A DNA stretch of 40,403 nucleotides from contig SVGJ01000018.1 in assembly GCA_015056415.1 (NCBI GenBank), positions 1-40,403 on the forward strand, in the 5' to 3' direction. The notes under the pieces are model-generated. The model was given only the letters and a program-made list of their open reading frames with translations, was not told where the DNA came from and did no database searches. Positions 16,835-25,164 of this stretch are shown piece by piece (position 1 is the stretch's first letter; each line of letters begins with the position of its first letter). Made by a program: the position numbers and the translations under genes. The stretch is from Clostridiales bacterium (lineage in GTDB: Bacteria; Bacillota; Clostridia; Christensenellales; Aristaeellaceae).

Positions 16835-18268
16835 TTATTTCTTGAAGCCGGGAATCAGCCGCAGGACGGCGCGGTTGTTGGTTTTGATCCACAGGATCAG
16901 GCAAAGCCCGGCATAGACCGCTGCGCCCACCAATGCCTGGACGACCAGCGCGAGCCAGCCTTCCAGGGGAAGCAGCGCGTCGGTGAGGCGCACGGTCAGC
17001 AGCATCATAAGGCCAAGCGTGGCATAGATGAGGGTATGGCGCAGAAGCCTTCGGTGGGGAAGCTCCCTGCGCAGACAGATCCAGTGCACCACCGGCAGGG
17101 TGAACTCCGCCGCCAGCGTGCCGACAATGGCGCCCGCCGCGCCGAAACGCGGGATCAGCAGCGCGTTGAGGATCAGGTTGATCACAGCGCCCGCCACCAC
17201 GCTGGTCACGAAGATGTGATCCTTTCCCTGGGGCAGGATCCATTGCGTGCGCACCACATTGGCAAAGCCCATGCCGATCAGCGTGAAGGCCAGCGGTACC
17301 ATCAGCACGCCGGAATAAGCGAAATCCTGCCCGAAAAACAGGGGAGCGAAATCATTGGCCACTGCCGCCACGCCGAAGGCCAGCGCGCAGACCATGCACA
17401 TCACCAGCTGCATGGAAGCGTCCAGATGGGTGCGGACGCGCTCGGTCTCGCCGCGCTTGAACATGGCGGAGACCTTGGGCAGCATCACCGTGCCGATGGC
17501 GGTGATGAAGCCGCTCAGGCAGAAAATGATCTTTTCGGCATTCTCGTAATAGCCGTTCTGCGCCATGGTGCTCAGGGCGCCTACCATGACCTTGTCCATG
17601 GAGCGGAAAATGCTGATGGCCAGCACGGAAACAAACAGCACCGCGCAGGGCTTGAGATGGGCAAGGGCGGCCTTGATGCGCACGGGCACGGGCCGGAGCT
17701 TCCCCCGCAGGCCCGTCCAGCAGCTGACGCAGCCCGCCAGCGTTGCCAGCGACCAGGCGAAGCCGTAGATCCACAGATCCTGCGGCCCTCGGACAAAGAT
17801 GAATACCGCTGCGGCCGCCAGCAGCTTGACAGCGGTGTTTTTCAGGGCGATGGGCTTGAACTGGTCAAGACCCATCAGGCACCAGTCAAGGTTCACCAGG
17901 CAGCTGACGGACATCATTGTCAGGTGCAGGGCGATGGTCTTCTCCTGCCCGGCGATGGCGAAAACATAAATCAGCCATGCCAGCAGCGCCATACCGGCCA
18001 CCAGCAGCTGCATCAGCCAGATCTCGGAAAAGGTGCGGCGCAGGGCGGTCTGATCATCCTTCACCCGGGCGATAGCGCGCACGCCATAGCTTTCCAGGCC
18101 CAGCATGCCCACCAGCACGAACACATGGCTGATGTTCCAGGCATAGCTGTAAAGGCCCACGCCCTCCGTGCCCACCACCCGGGAAAGATAGGGGGCGGTG
18201 ACCAGCGGCAGAAAAACCGAGAAAACGCGGTAAGCCACGTTGTAAAGTACGTTTTTGCGGGTCGACAC
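16835..18268 (-). CDS. Polysaccharide flippase (Wzx/RfbX-like, MOP superfamily)
   Basis: A 477-aa multipass membrane protein with about 12-14 hydrophobic segments. It opens with the family signature NVAYRVFSVFLPLVTAPYLSRVVG and EGVGLYSYAW. It should move undecaprenyl-linked oligosaccharide repeat units across the membrane for wall polysaccharide or capsule. The start is GTG 18268, preceded by AAAGGA about 8 nt upstream. No glycosyltransferases are next to it, unusual for a flippase. Transcribed towards the lipoprotein gene, 54 nt away. Confidence 0.9.
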   Translation of the reverse strand: MSTRKNVLYNVAYRVFSVFLPLVTAPYLSRVVGTEGVGLYSYAWNISHVFVLVGMLGLESYGVRAIARVKDDQTALRRTFSEIWLMQLLVAGMALLAWLIYVFAIAGQEKTIALHLTMMSVSCLVNLDWCLMGLDQFKPIALKNTAVKLLAAAAVFIFVRGPQDLWIYGFAWSLATLAGCVSCWTGLRGKLRPVPVRIKAALAHLKPCAVLFVSVLAISIFRSMDKVMVGALSTMAQNGYYENAEKIIFCLSGFITAIGTVMLPKVSAMFKRGETERVRTHLDASMQLVMCMVCALAFGVAAVANDFAPLFFGQDFAYSGVLMVPLAFTLIGMGFANVVRTQWILPQGKDHIFVTSVVAGAVINLILNALLIPRFGAAGAIVGTLAAEFTLPVVHWICLRRELPHRRLLRHTLIYATLGLMMLLTVRLTDALLPLEGWLALVVQALVGAAVYAGLCLILWIKTNNRAVLRLIPGFKK

Positions 18269-18330
18269 GGCGGACGTCCTTTCTGCGGTGAAATATATGT
18301 AGTATTCGCTGTTTTTCCGGCGCTTCCTGC

Positions 18331-18360
18331 TTGACGGGAACGGTATGGGGCGTGTATCAT
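18331..18360 (+). promoter_or_regulatory. Putative promoter of bioY
   Basis: TTGACG (18331-18336), an 18-bp spacer and TATCAT (18355-18360). The expected transcription start would fall almost on the AGGAGG site, so the mRNA leader would be very short. Confidence 0.5.
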
Positions 18361-18379
18361 GCCAGCAGGAGGCGATGAC

Positions 18380-18886
18380 GTGAAGACCCGACGGATGACC
18401 CTCTGCGCTCTGTTTGCCGCCCTGACGGCGGTCTGCGCGCAGGTCGTGATCCCCCTTGGCGCTGTGCCGGTAAATCTGGCCCTGCTGCCGCTTTTACTGT
18501 GCGCGGCGCTGCTGCCGGTGCGCTATGCGGTGGCTGCGGCGCTGGTGTACATCGGCATGGGTGCGGCGGGATTGCCTGTTTTTGCCGGAATGGCCGGTGG
18601 GCCGGGTGTGCTGCTGGGGCCCACAGGTGGGTATCTGGCGGGCTATGTGCTGTGCGTGTGGCTGGCGGCATGGATGATTCACAGGGGGGTACACAGATGC
18701 CTGGCCATGGGTGCGGGAACAGCGGCGTGCTATGGATTGGGAGCCGCCTGGATGATGCTTTCGGCGGACATATCGCTTTCCCAGGCGCTTTTGACAGGCG
18801 TTGCGCCCTTCCTGCCCGGCGACATGCTGAAGATACTTGTGGCGACTTATCTGGCAAAACGTCTATATATTGTGGTTCGGACTTGA
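18380..18886 (+). CDS. bioY: BioY biotin transporter (ECF S component)
   Basis: A 168-aa membrane protein with about six hydrophobic segments and the BioY signatures LGAVPVNLALLPLLL, YIGMGAAGLPVFAGMAGGPGVLLGPTGGYLAGY and the late LPGDMLKI, which place the biotin-binding core. It imports biotin, either alone or with an ECF module encoded elsewhere. GTG 18380 is the start, with AGGAGG 7 nt upstream; the in-frame ATG at 18359 would precede the ribosome site. Biotin is the cofactor of decarboxylases such as that to which OadB and OadG belong (both encoded at 37275-38734). Confidence 0.93.
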   Translation: MKTRRMTLCALFAALTAVCAQVVIPLGAVPVNLALLPLLLCAALLPVRYAVAAALVYIGMGAAGLPVFAGMAGGPGVLLGPTGGYLAGYVLCVWLAAWMIHRGVHRCLAMGAGTAACYGLGAAWMMLSADISLSQALLTGVAPFLPGDMLKILVATYLAKRLYIVVRT

Positions 18887-18911
18887 CGAAATGGAAATAT
18901 AAAGGTAAAAT
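18883..18911 (+). promoter_or_regulatory. Promoter of the HerA-like ATPase gene
   Basis: TTGACG (18883-18888), a 17-bp spacer and TAAAAT (18906-18911). The -35 overlaps the bioY stop codon. Confidence 0.75.
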
Positions 18912-18952
18912 AGTACTAAATAGGCAAAAGCCAAGGATGGGAGGATATCACT

Positions 18953-20824
18953 ATGCTGTATGAAAATAAAATCTGGGCCGGTACCGGTACTGCGCCTGTA
19001 TGCCTGCTGCCTCAGATGGCTAACCGTCACGGCCTGATCGCCGGCGCCACCGGCACGGGCAAGACCGTTTCCCTGAAGGTGCTGGCCGAGGGCTTCTCCG
19101 CTATGGGTGTGCCAGTGTTCCTTTCCGATATCAAGGGCGACCTGAGCGGCATGGTCCGCCCCGGTGAGCACAGCGACAGCCTGGCCGAGCGCCTGGCCGA
19201 GTGCGGTGTGCCCAGCTTCCAGTATCAGGCTTTCCCCACCGTTTTCTGGGACGTGTATGGCGAGCAGGGCCATCCTGTGCGCGCCACCGTCAGCGAAATG
19301 GGCCCCCTGCTGCTCTCCCGTATGCTGGGCCTGAACGAGACCCAGACCGGCGTGATGAACATCCTCTTCCGCGTGGCGGACGATGAGGGCATGCTGCTGC
19401 TGGACATCAAGGATCTGAAGGCCATGCTGGCCTACCTGGGCGAGAATGCCCGCAACTATACCCTGGAGTACGGCAATGTGTCCGTGGCTACCATCGGCGC
19501 CATTCAGCGCGCTGTGGCTGTGCTGGAGGATCAGGGCGGCGACCAGTTCTTCGGCGAGCCCGCGCTGAACATCGCCGACTGGATGCAGCTGGACGAGGAG
19601 GGCAAGGGCGTCATCAACATCCTGGCCGCCGATAAGCTGTTCCGCAACCCCACCATGTATTCCACCTTCCTGCTGTGGATGCTTTCCGAGCTGTATGAGC
19701 TGCTGCCCGAGCAGGGTGATTCCGATAAGCCCCGCATGGTGTTCTTCTTCGACGAGGCTCACCTGCTGTTCAACAACTGCTCCAAGTCCCTCCTGGAGAA
19801 GATCGAGCAGGTCGTGCGCCTGATCCGCTCCAAGGGCGTGGGCGTGTACTTCATCACCCAGTCTCCCGCTGACATCCCCATGAACATTCTGGGCCAGCTG
19901 GGCAACCGTATCCAGCACGCCCTGCGCGCCTATACCCCCCTGGATCAGAAGGCTGTGAAGGTCGCTGCGCAGACCTTCCGCACCAATCCCGCCTTCGATA
20001 CCGAGGAGGCTATCACCCTGCTGAAGACCGGCGAAGCGCTCGTTTCCTTCCTGGACGAGGCCGGCGCGCCCTGCGTGGTGGACCGTGTGACCATTCTGCC
20101 TCCCCAGTCCTACATGAAGGCCATCGAGCCCGAACTGCGCAAGACCTTCATCGAGACCAGCGCTTTCTATGGCGTGTACGATGAGCAGGTGGACCGCCAG
20201 AGCGCTTACGAGATGCTGGTCAGCTCCTTCCAGCGCGAGCCCATCGCGCCCGTTGTGCAGCCTGCCGAGGTGCAGGTCTCCACGGCCCAGCCTGTGGCCA
20301 CCAAGCCCCAGGGCTTCATGGTGTATGATCCCGCCACCGGCGGCTATGTGCAGAAGCAGCTGAGCACCATGTCCCCCCTGCCCACCGCGCAGGAGCCCCA
20401 GGTGCCCACCATCCAGGTGCAGCCCGAGGTGCAGCAGATGCCTGTGATGGTCTTCGACGCCGCCACCGGCCAGTATGTCCAGAAGATGATGACCATGCAG
20501 CTGGATCCCGTCACCGGCAACTATGTCGCTGTGCAGCCCCAGAACGCTGCTCCCGTGGATCCCAAGGCTGCCGAGAAGGCCGCCAAGGAAGCCGAGAAGG
20601 CTGCCAAGGCCGCCGCGAAGGCCGAGAAGGACCGTCTTGCCGAAGAGCGCCGTCAGCGCTCCGACGAGCTGCGTGAAGAGCGTGCCGAGCGCGCCCGCAA
20701 GAACGATTCTGTGCTGGGCCGCATCAAGAACACCGCTATCTCCACTGCCAGCCGCGAGGTCACCCGCAGCATCACCCGTGGCATCATGGGTTCCATCAGC
20801 AACCTGTTTGGCGGCAAGAAGTAA
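18953..20824 (+). CDS. HerA-like P-loop ATPase (DUF853 / YjgR family)
   Basis: A 623-aa ATPase related to HerA/FtsK-type translocases; YjgR-family proteins have no established role. Walker A is GATGTGKT at residues 31-38, Walker B is [11 protein letters not shown], and an arginine-finger-like region follows [11 protein letters not shown]. The DIKGDLSG motif is diagnostic of DUF853. After the ATPase core (about 1-430) a low-complexity tail carries three short copies of a [VL][FY]DxxTGxYVQ-like motif (near 460-525), then a charged Lys/Glu/Ala-rich helix and a C-terminal [30 protein letters not shown], which is the typical YjgR ending. Codon use is strongly biased, suggesting good expression. 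Confidence 0.9.
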   Translation: MLYENKIWAGTGTAPVCLLPQMANRHGLIAGATGTGKTVSLKVLAEGFSAMGVPVFLSDIKGDLSGMVRPGEHSDSLAERLAECGVPSFQYQAFPTVFWDVYGEQGHPVRATVSEMGPLLLSRMLGLNETQTGVMNILFRVADDEGMLLLDIKDLKAMLAYLGENARNYTLEYGNVSVATIGAIQRAVAVLEDQGGDQFFGEPALNIADWMQLDEEGKGVINILAADKLFRNPTMYSTFLLWMLSELYELLPEQGDSDKPRMVFFFDEAHLLFNNCSKSLLEKIEQVVRLIRSKGVGVYFITQSPADIPMNILGQLGNRIQHALRAYTPLDQKAVKVAAQTFRTNPAFDTEEAITLLKTGEALVSFLDEAGAPCVVDRVTILPPQSYMKAIEPELRKTFIETSAFYGVYDEQVDRQSAYEMLVSSFQREPIAPVVQPAEVQVSTAQPVATKPQGFMVYDPATGGYVQKQLSTMSPLPTAQEPQVPTIQVQPEVQQMPVMVFDAATGQYVQKMMTMQLDPVTGNYVAVQPQNAAPVDPKAAEKAAKEAEKAAKAAAKAEKDRLAEERRQRSDELREERAERARKNDSVLGRIKNTAISTASREVTRSITRGIMGSISNLFGGKK

Positions 20825-20842
20825 TTTCACAATCCAATTCAA

Positions 20843-20870
20843 GGGGGCGGAGGTTCTCCGCTCCCTTTTT
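20843..20870 (+). terminator. Terminator of the HerA-like gene
   Basis: A 10-bp G+C-rich stem with one G-U pair (20843-20852 with 20856-20865) and a GTT loop, followed by TTTTT. Confidence 0.9.
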
Positions 20871-20886
20871 CAATGGAGGTTTCCAT

Positions 20887-21783
20887 ATGCGAATGTCTCC
20901 CAAGCTGGGGCGGGCGGCGCTGTTTTCAGCGGCGCTGATCTGGGGCAGCTCCTTCTTTGTCATGAAGGACGCCGTTGCCGGTGTTCCTGTGTTCCTGCTG
21001 CTGGCTATCCGCTTCACGGTGGGCTGCGCTCTGCTGGGCGCGATCTTCTGGAGGAAATGGCGCAGGTGCAATCCAAGGCTGCTCCTGCACGGCGCGGTGG
21101 TGGGCGTGCTGCTTTTCGCCGCCTATACGGCCCAGACCTATGGCCTGAAGGAGACCACCCCCGGCAAGAATGCTTTCCTCACGGCGGTGTATTGCGTGCT
21201 GGTGCCTTTTGTGAACTGGCTGCTCCTGCGTCGCCGCCCCACGGGGTGGAACTGGCTCGCTGCGGTGATGTGCATGGGCGGCATCGGTCTGGTATCGCTG
21301 GATGGAAGATTGAGCATGAACCGGGGCGATGCGTTGACGCTGCTGGGCGGCGTGTTCTATGCGCTGCACCTGGTAGCCGTGAGCCGCTTTGGCGAGGAGG
21401 ACGACGCGGTGCTTCTCACCACGATACAGTTTGGCGCATCGGCCCTGTGCTGCTGGCTGTGCCACGGCCTGTTTGAAACGGCGCCTGTCTTTCCGCAGAA
21501 CGCCTGGGTGGAGCTGATCTATCTGGCGGTGTTCGCCACCACCATCGCGCTGCTTTTGCAGAACGTAGGCCAGTCCGTTACACCGGCGGCCCAGGCCTCC
21601 ATTCTGCTGAGCCTGGAGAGCGTCTTCGGCGTGCTGTTCTCGGTGATCTGCTACGGCGAGAAGGTGACGCTGCGCCTGCTGGCGGGCTTTGGGCTGATCT
21701 TTCTGGCGGTGCTGGCCAGCGAGACGCAGTTTTCCTTTCTCAGGCGCAAGTGTGCCCAAAACATCAAGACGGACGGCTCCTGA
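20887..21783 (+). CDS. EamA/DMT-family permease
   Basis: A 298-aa permease with about ten membrane segments in two EamA repeats. The opening AALIWGSSFFVMKDAV is typical of this family, and GVFYALHLVAVSRF and LLSLESVFGVLFSVICYGEKV mark the second repeat with its conserved Glu. Such proteins export or import amino acids or other small metabolites; the substrate cannot be deduced. A GGAGG site lies 7 nt before the ATG. No promoter is seen between it and the preceding terminator, so some read-through may supply it. The next gene starts 49 nt downstream. Confidence 0.9.
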   Translation: MRMSPKLGRAALFSAALIWGSSFFVMKDAVAGVPVFLLLAIRFTVGCALLGAIFWRKWRRCNPRLLLHGAVVGVLLFAAYTAQTYGLKETTPGKNAFLTAVYCVLVPFVNWLLLRRRPTGWNWLAAVMCMGGIGLVSLDGRLSMNRGDALTLLGGVFYALHLVAVSRFGEEDDAVLLTTIQFGASALCCWLCHGLFETAPVFPQNAWVELIYLAVFATTIALLLQNVGQSVTPAAQASILLSLESVFGVLFSVICYGEKVTLRLLAGFGLIFLAVLASETQFSFLRRKCAQNIKTDGS

Positions 21784-21832
21784 TGTGCTATGGTAGTCTT
21801 GCGGGAACCCCATCCCCCCACAGGAGGCGAAC

Positions 21833-22630
21833 ATGAGTCGATTACAGGTATTATCGGAGGCGCTGCGATACATCGAGGCGCATTTGCAGGGCGGGCTTAC
21901 GCCTGAGGAGGTGGCCGACAGCTGCGGCTACAGCCTTTCCGCGCTGCAAAAAATGTTCCGGTATGCCTTCCGCATCGGCGTGAAGGATTACATCGCCCGC
22001 CGCAGGATCACCCTGGCGGCCCGTGACCTGACCGGTACCAAGGACACGGTGCTCACCATCGCCCTGCGCTACGGCTATGAATCCCACGAGGTCTTCACCC
22101 GTGCGTTCAGGCGCATCTGGGGTGAGACGCCCTCCAACTTCCGCAGGGAGAGGGGCTTTACCGATATTTACCCGCAGCTACAGCCGCAATGCTGCCGGCT
22201 TCAGCTGCGCGAAGGAGGATACGTTACAGTGCATCAGTTCAATAATACCGACCTTTACGACGCTATGCAGACCATGCACGGCACCTGGGCCGTGGCCTTC
22301 GATACCCGCCGCCTGATGGAGATCAACGATAACTACGGCCATATGGCCGGCGACCTGGTCATTGCCGAGTGCATTCGCCGCATCGACAGGGAGCGGGAGG
22401 AGGGCATGGTGTTCTTCCGCATCGGCGGGGATGAGTTCATCCTGCTCACCGGCAGCAAGGACGAGGCTGTTGCCCAGCGCATGGCCGAGAAGGTTACCGC
22501 TGCCAACGGCCAGACCATCGAGTTTGGCGGGCAGCAGATCCCCGTGAGCCTGCGCAGCGCCCTGACCCTGCTGGACACCCGCGTGCCCGACCGTGCCATG
22601 ATGCAGGAGTTGAAGTGGGACCTGGATTGA
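21833..22630 (+). CDS. AraC-type HTH and compact GGDEF-domain fusion
   Basis: A 265-aa two-part protein. Residues 5-105 are an AraC/XylS DNA-binding domain: double HTH with PEEVADSCGYSLSALQKMF and the second-helix signature IALRYGYESHEVFTRAFRRIWGETPSNFRR. Residues about 150-250 are a GGDEF domain with INDNYGHMAGD (164-174) and intact GGDEF (198-202). The usual upstream LTGLxNR segment and the RxxD inhibitory site are missing, so this domain is shorter than normal. It may make cyclic di-GMP without product inhibition or be a ligand sensor controlling the HTH. RBS AGGAGG before the start. Target genes unknown; the DMT permease upstream is a possible one. Confidence 0.88.
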   Translation: MSRLQVLSEALRYIEAHLQGGLTPEEVADSCGYSLSALQKMFRYAFRIGVKDYIARRRITLAARDLTGTKDTVLTIALRYGYESHEVFTRAFRRIWGETPSNFRRERGFTDIYPQLQPQCCRLQLREGGYVTVHQFNNTDLYDAMQTMHGTWAVAFDTRRLMEINDNYGHMAGDLVIAECIRRIDREREEGMVFFRIGGDEFILLTGSKDEAVAQRMAEKVTAANGQTIEFGGQQIPVSLRSALTLLDTRVPDRAMMQELKWDLD

Positions 22631-22657
22631 TAAAAAGCTGAACGGACAACTGATTTT

Positions 22658-22690
22658 CCCCCTCTGCCTGATGACGGAGGGGGAGTTCCT
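22658..22690 (+). terminator. Probable terminator after the AraC-GGDEF gene
   Basis: A 7-bp G+C stem CCCCCTC/GAGGGGG with a 12-nt loop, followed by a weak T-rich stretch. Confidence 0.5.
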
Positions 22691-22731
22691 TTGGCCTGGA
22701 AAAGATTCCGGAGCGATCGGGAAAATACCCC

Positions 22732-22760
22732 TTGCGTGTTGCCTGATGATGGTGTATAAT
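22732..22760 (+). promoter_or_regulatory. Promoter of the serS T-box transcript
   Basis: TTGCGT (22732-22737), a 17-bp spacer and a perfect TATAAT (22755-22760), just upstream of the T-box leader. Confidence 0.8.
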
Positions 22761-22766
22761 AAATCC

Positions 22767-23000
22767 CGTTATACGTCCGATGGACGGGAAACGGTTCTGC
22801 GCAAGGCTTCAAGAGAACTGCCGGTTGGTGCGAGGCAGCGGCGGAGGCAGGATTTCCATTCCCGGAGGACGCAGGCGAGGAGCCTGCGGGGCGCGCCCCA
22901 TACAGCGCACAGAGTGGTCTGTACACCGTGCAGGCAAACTGGGTGGCAACGCGAGCTTCTCGTCCCGGATAAGGGAGGAGAGGCTCTTACTGTTTTGTAA
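22767..23000 (+). promoter_or_regulatory. T-box leader controlling serS
   Basis: A tRNA-sensing riboswitch upstream of serS. The T-box sequence TGGGTGGCAACGCG lies at 22940-22953. Its UGGC would pair with the 3' end GCCA, matching the discriminator G of tRNA-Ser. The Stem I distal part is recognisable in AAGAGAACTGCCGGTTGGTGCGAGGCAG near 22810-22837 in shortened form (AGAGA bulge and GGTGCGA loop). A UCC serine codon at 22855-22857 followed by A is a likely specifier. A terminator hairpin (22953-22966 with 22973-22986) competes with the antiterminator that includes the T-box. Uncharged tRNA-Ser should raise serS expression. Confidence 0.9.
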
Positions 23001-23014
23001 GGAGGAATGAACCC

Positions 23015-24295
23015 ATGCTGGACATGAATTTTGTTCGCAACAATCCTGAATTGGTCAAGGAAAACATCCGCAAGAAGTTCCAGGATCACAAGCTGGCGCT
23101 GGTGGACGAGGTCATCGAGCTGGATAAGCAGTACCGTGCTGCCATCCAGAAGGCTGACGGCCTGCGCGGCCAGCGCAAGACCATCTCCAAGCAGATCGGC
23201 GGCCTGATGGCCAAGGGCCTGCGCGACGAGGCCGAGGCCCTCAAGGCCAAGGTCAACGCCATGGCCGACGAGCTGGCCGCCACCGAAAAGCTGGAGGAGG
23301 AGCTGCAGGCCGAGGTCCGCAAGCGCATGCTGGTGATCCCCAACATCATCGATGATTCCGTGCCCGTGGGCAAGGACGACAGCGAGAACGTTGAGGTGGA
23401 GCGCTTCGGCGAGCCCGTGGTGCCGGATTTTGAGGTGCCCTATCATGTGGATATCATGGAGCGCCTCAGCGGCATCGACCTGGACAGCGCCCGCAAGACC
23501 AGCGGCAACGGCTTCTATTACCTGATGGGTGATATCGCCCGCCTGCACAGCGCCATCCTGAGCTACGCCCGCGATTTCATGATCGACCGCGGCTTCACCT
23601 ACTGCATCCCGCCCTACATGATCCACGGCAACGTGGTGACCGGCGTCATGTCCTTCGCTGAGATGGAGAACATGATGTACAAGATCGAGGGCGAGGATCT
23701 GTACCTGATCGGCACCTCCGAGCACTCGATGATCGGCAAGTTCATCGATACGATCCTCGATGAAAAGCAGCTGCCCCAGACCCTGACCAGCTATTCCCCC
23801 TGCTTCCGCAAGGAAGTGGGCGCCCACGGTATCGAGGAGCGCGGCGTGTACCGCATCCACCAGTTCGAAAAGCAGGAGATGATCGTGGTCTGCAAGCCCG
23901 AGGAGAGCCCCGAGTGGTTCAACAAGCTCTGGCAGAACACCGTTGATTTCTTCCGTACGCTGGATATTCCCGTCCGCACCCTGGAGTGCTGCTCCGGTGA
24001 CCTGGCCGACCTGAAGGTCAAGTCCGTGGACGTGGAGGCCTGGAGCCCCCGCCAGCAGAAGTACTTCGAGGTGGGCAGCTGCTCCAACCTGGGCGACGCC
24101 CAGGCCCGCCGCCTGCAGATCCGCGTCAAGGGCGAGGATGGCCGCAAGTACTTTGCTCACACCCTGAACAACACCGTTGTTGCGCCGCCCCGTATGCTCA
24201 TCGCCTTCCTGGAGAACAACCTCCAGGCCGATGGCAAGGTGCGCATCCCCGCCGCGCTGCGTATGTACATGGGCGGCAAGGAGTACATCGGTTAA
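23015..24295 (+). CDS. serS: Seryl-tRNA synthetase
   Basis: Class II synthetase of 426 aa, the normal bacterial length, charging tRNA-Ser (and tRNA-Sec where present). The N-terminal coiled-coil arm (about 1-100) reads with basic/acidic heptads; the catalytic domain has GTSEHSMIGKF, motif 2 in CFRKEVGAHGIEERGVYRIHQF and motif 3 in SCSNLGDAQARRLQIR. The start at 23015 is 8-9 nt after AAGGAGG. It is controlled by the T-box above and followed by copy A of an extragenic repeat and a terminator. Confidence 0.98.
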   Translation: MLDMNFVRNNPELVKENIRKKFQDHKLALVDEVIELDKQYRAAIQKADGLRGQRKTISKQIGGLMAKGLRDEAEALKAKVNAMADELAATEKLEEELQAEVRKRMLVIPNIIDDSVPVGKDDSENVEVERFGEPVVPDFEVPYHVDIMERLSGIDLDSARKTSGNGFYYLMGDIARLHSAILSYARDFMIDRGFTYCIPPYMIHGNVVTGVMSFAEMENMMYKIEGEDLYLIGTSEHSMIGKFIDTILDEKQLPQTLTSYSPCFRKEVGAHGIEERGVYRIHQFEKQEMIVVCKPEESPEWFNKLWQNTVDFFRTLDIPVRTLECCSGDLADLKVKSVDVEAWSPRQQKYFEVGSCSNLGDAQARRLQIRVKGEDGRKYFAHTLNNTVVAPPRMLIAFLENNLQADGKVRIPAALRMYMGGKEYIG

Positions 24296-24299
24296 GGGG

Positions 24300-24480
24300 A
24301 GAGCCCTTCACGATCCCGCCAGAGAGCTCTGCCCTCTGGACTCCCGGCAGTGGCTCTGCCCCTGCACCCCGCGAAGGGCTTTCAGCCCTTTCGAAACCCA
24401 CTTTCAGCGATTGGAAGTGGGTTTTTCCTTTGCAGGGGTCACGGCGCTCGGAGGGAGCGCCGCGACGCAGGGGGAGTGAG
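24300..24480 (+). repeat. Extragenic repeat, copy A (downstream of serS)
   Basis: A hairpin-rich intergenic element. Two blocks are shared with copies near 25068-25164 (minus strand) and 34746-35005: CTCTGGACTCCCG and the 3' block GCAGGGGTCACGGCGC... ending CCGCGACGCAGGGGGAG, with an internal 8-bp stem CGGCGCTC/GAGCGCCG. Other hairpins lie at CCAGAG/CTCTGG and AAGGGCT/AGCCCTT. It does not code. Confidence 0.7.
24394..24426 (+). terminator. Terminator of serS inside repeat copy A
   Basis: A 10-bp stem AAACCCACTT/AAGTGGGTTT (24394-24403 with 24415-24424) with an 11-nt loop and a T run. Confidence 0.8.
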
Positions 24481-24499
24481 TTTTCCTGTTTGAGTGGAC

Positions 24500-24532
24500 A
24501 AAAAATAGAGACTGTCATTGCTGACGGTCTCT
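24500..24532 (-). terminator. Terminator of the J-domain gene
   Basis: On the minus strand a stem AGAGACCGTCA/TGACAGTCTCT with one mismatch and a four-base loop is followed by ATTTTTTG, just after the J-domain gene stop. Confidence 0.8.
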
Positions 24533-24533
24533 G

Positions 24534-25058
24534 TTATCTTTTGTGGAAAAGGTTTTTCAGCTTGCCCTGCAGGGTGTGATCGTTCTTCATGGCCAGGGCG
24601 GCGTCGAGGGCGCCGCGGCGGTACTCCAGATTATCCGGCTCGCGGCGGACAGCCTCGCGGAAGGACTGATGGGCGGCCTCGTGCTGCTGGAGCATCATAT
24701 AGGCGCGGCCCTGCACCTCAAACCAGGCGGCGGTGCGATCCTTGGTGCGGTTCAGGTGGTGTAGCGCGCTGTTGGCATTCCGGGCGTACAGCATCTTCTC
24801 GGCCAGGAGGATCGCGTCGCCCACGGACAATTCACGCTGGAAGGTGTTCGATTTGCAGGGCAGGGCCAGCCGGAGCGCCTGCTCATAGGCCAGGTTCAGC
24901 GCGATCATCTTTTCCTGCGCTGCCTTCTGCTCATCCGCGTCCAGGAACTGATCCGGATGGCATTTCTTCACCAGGGTTCGATAGGCGTTGCGGATCTCAT
25001 CCGCGCTTGCTGTTTTGCTCAACCCCAGTATTTCAAACGGATTATTGATCTGCGTCAC
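24534..25058 (-). CDS. J-domain protein with C-terminal helical repeats
   Basis: A DnaJ-type co-chaperone, up to 174 aa. The J domain fills about residues 5-70 with the HPD motif in KKCHPDQF; it should stimulate a Hsp70 ATPase. The rest is TPR-like helices (AAWFEVQGRAYMMLQQHEAAHQSFREAVRREPDNLEYRRG). Only one standard start exists, GTG 25058, but it overlaps the ribosome site GGGAGGTGA. An ATC at 25049, 8 nt after GGGAGG, would give the family-typical opening (Met)NNPFEILGL, so translation may start there. It lies downstream of murA on the same strand with repeat copy C in between, and is probably in the murA transcript. Confidence 0.85.
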   Translation of the reverse strand: MTQINNPFEILGLSKTASADEIRNAYRTLVKKCHPDQFLDADEQKAAQEKMIALNLAYEQALRLALPCKSNTFQRELSVGDAILLAEKMLYARNANSALHHLNRTKDRTAAWFEVQGRAYMMLQQHEAAHQSFREAVRREPDNLEYRRGALDAALAMKNDHTLQGKLKNLFHKR

Positions 25059-25067
25059 CTCCCGGGG

Positions 25068-25164
25068 CCATTATGCTGCTTATCCGCGCGCCGTGCCCCC
25101 TGCTGATATGCGAACGCTGAACACGCCCGCACGGGAGTCCGGAGGGGGACAACGTCCCCTACGG
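25068..25164 (-). repeat. Extragenic repeat, copy C (downstream of murA)
   Basis: Read on the minus strand it runs CCCTCCGGACTCCCGTGCGGG, then ATATCAGCAGGGGGCACGGC, nearly identical to copy B at 34910-34980, and it starts right after the murA stop. A hairpin GGGGAC/GTCCCC precedes it. Lacks the 3' palindromic half present in copies A and B. Confidence 0.7.

Noticed and set aside
18863..20842. Minus-strand frame of more than 650 codons opposite the HerA-like gene
   Set aside because: The complement of a strongly codon-biased gene; repetitive His/Gly/Leu composition and no ribosome site.
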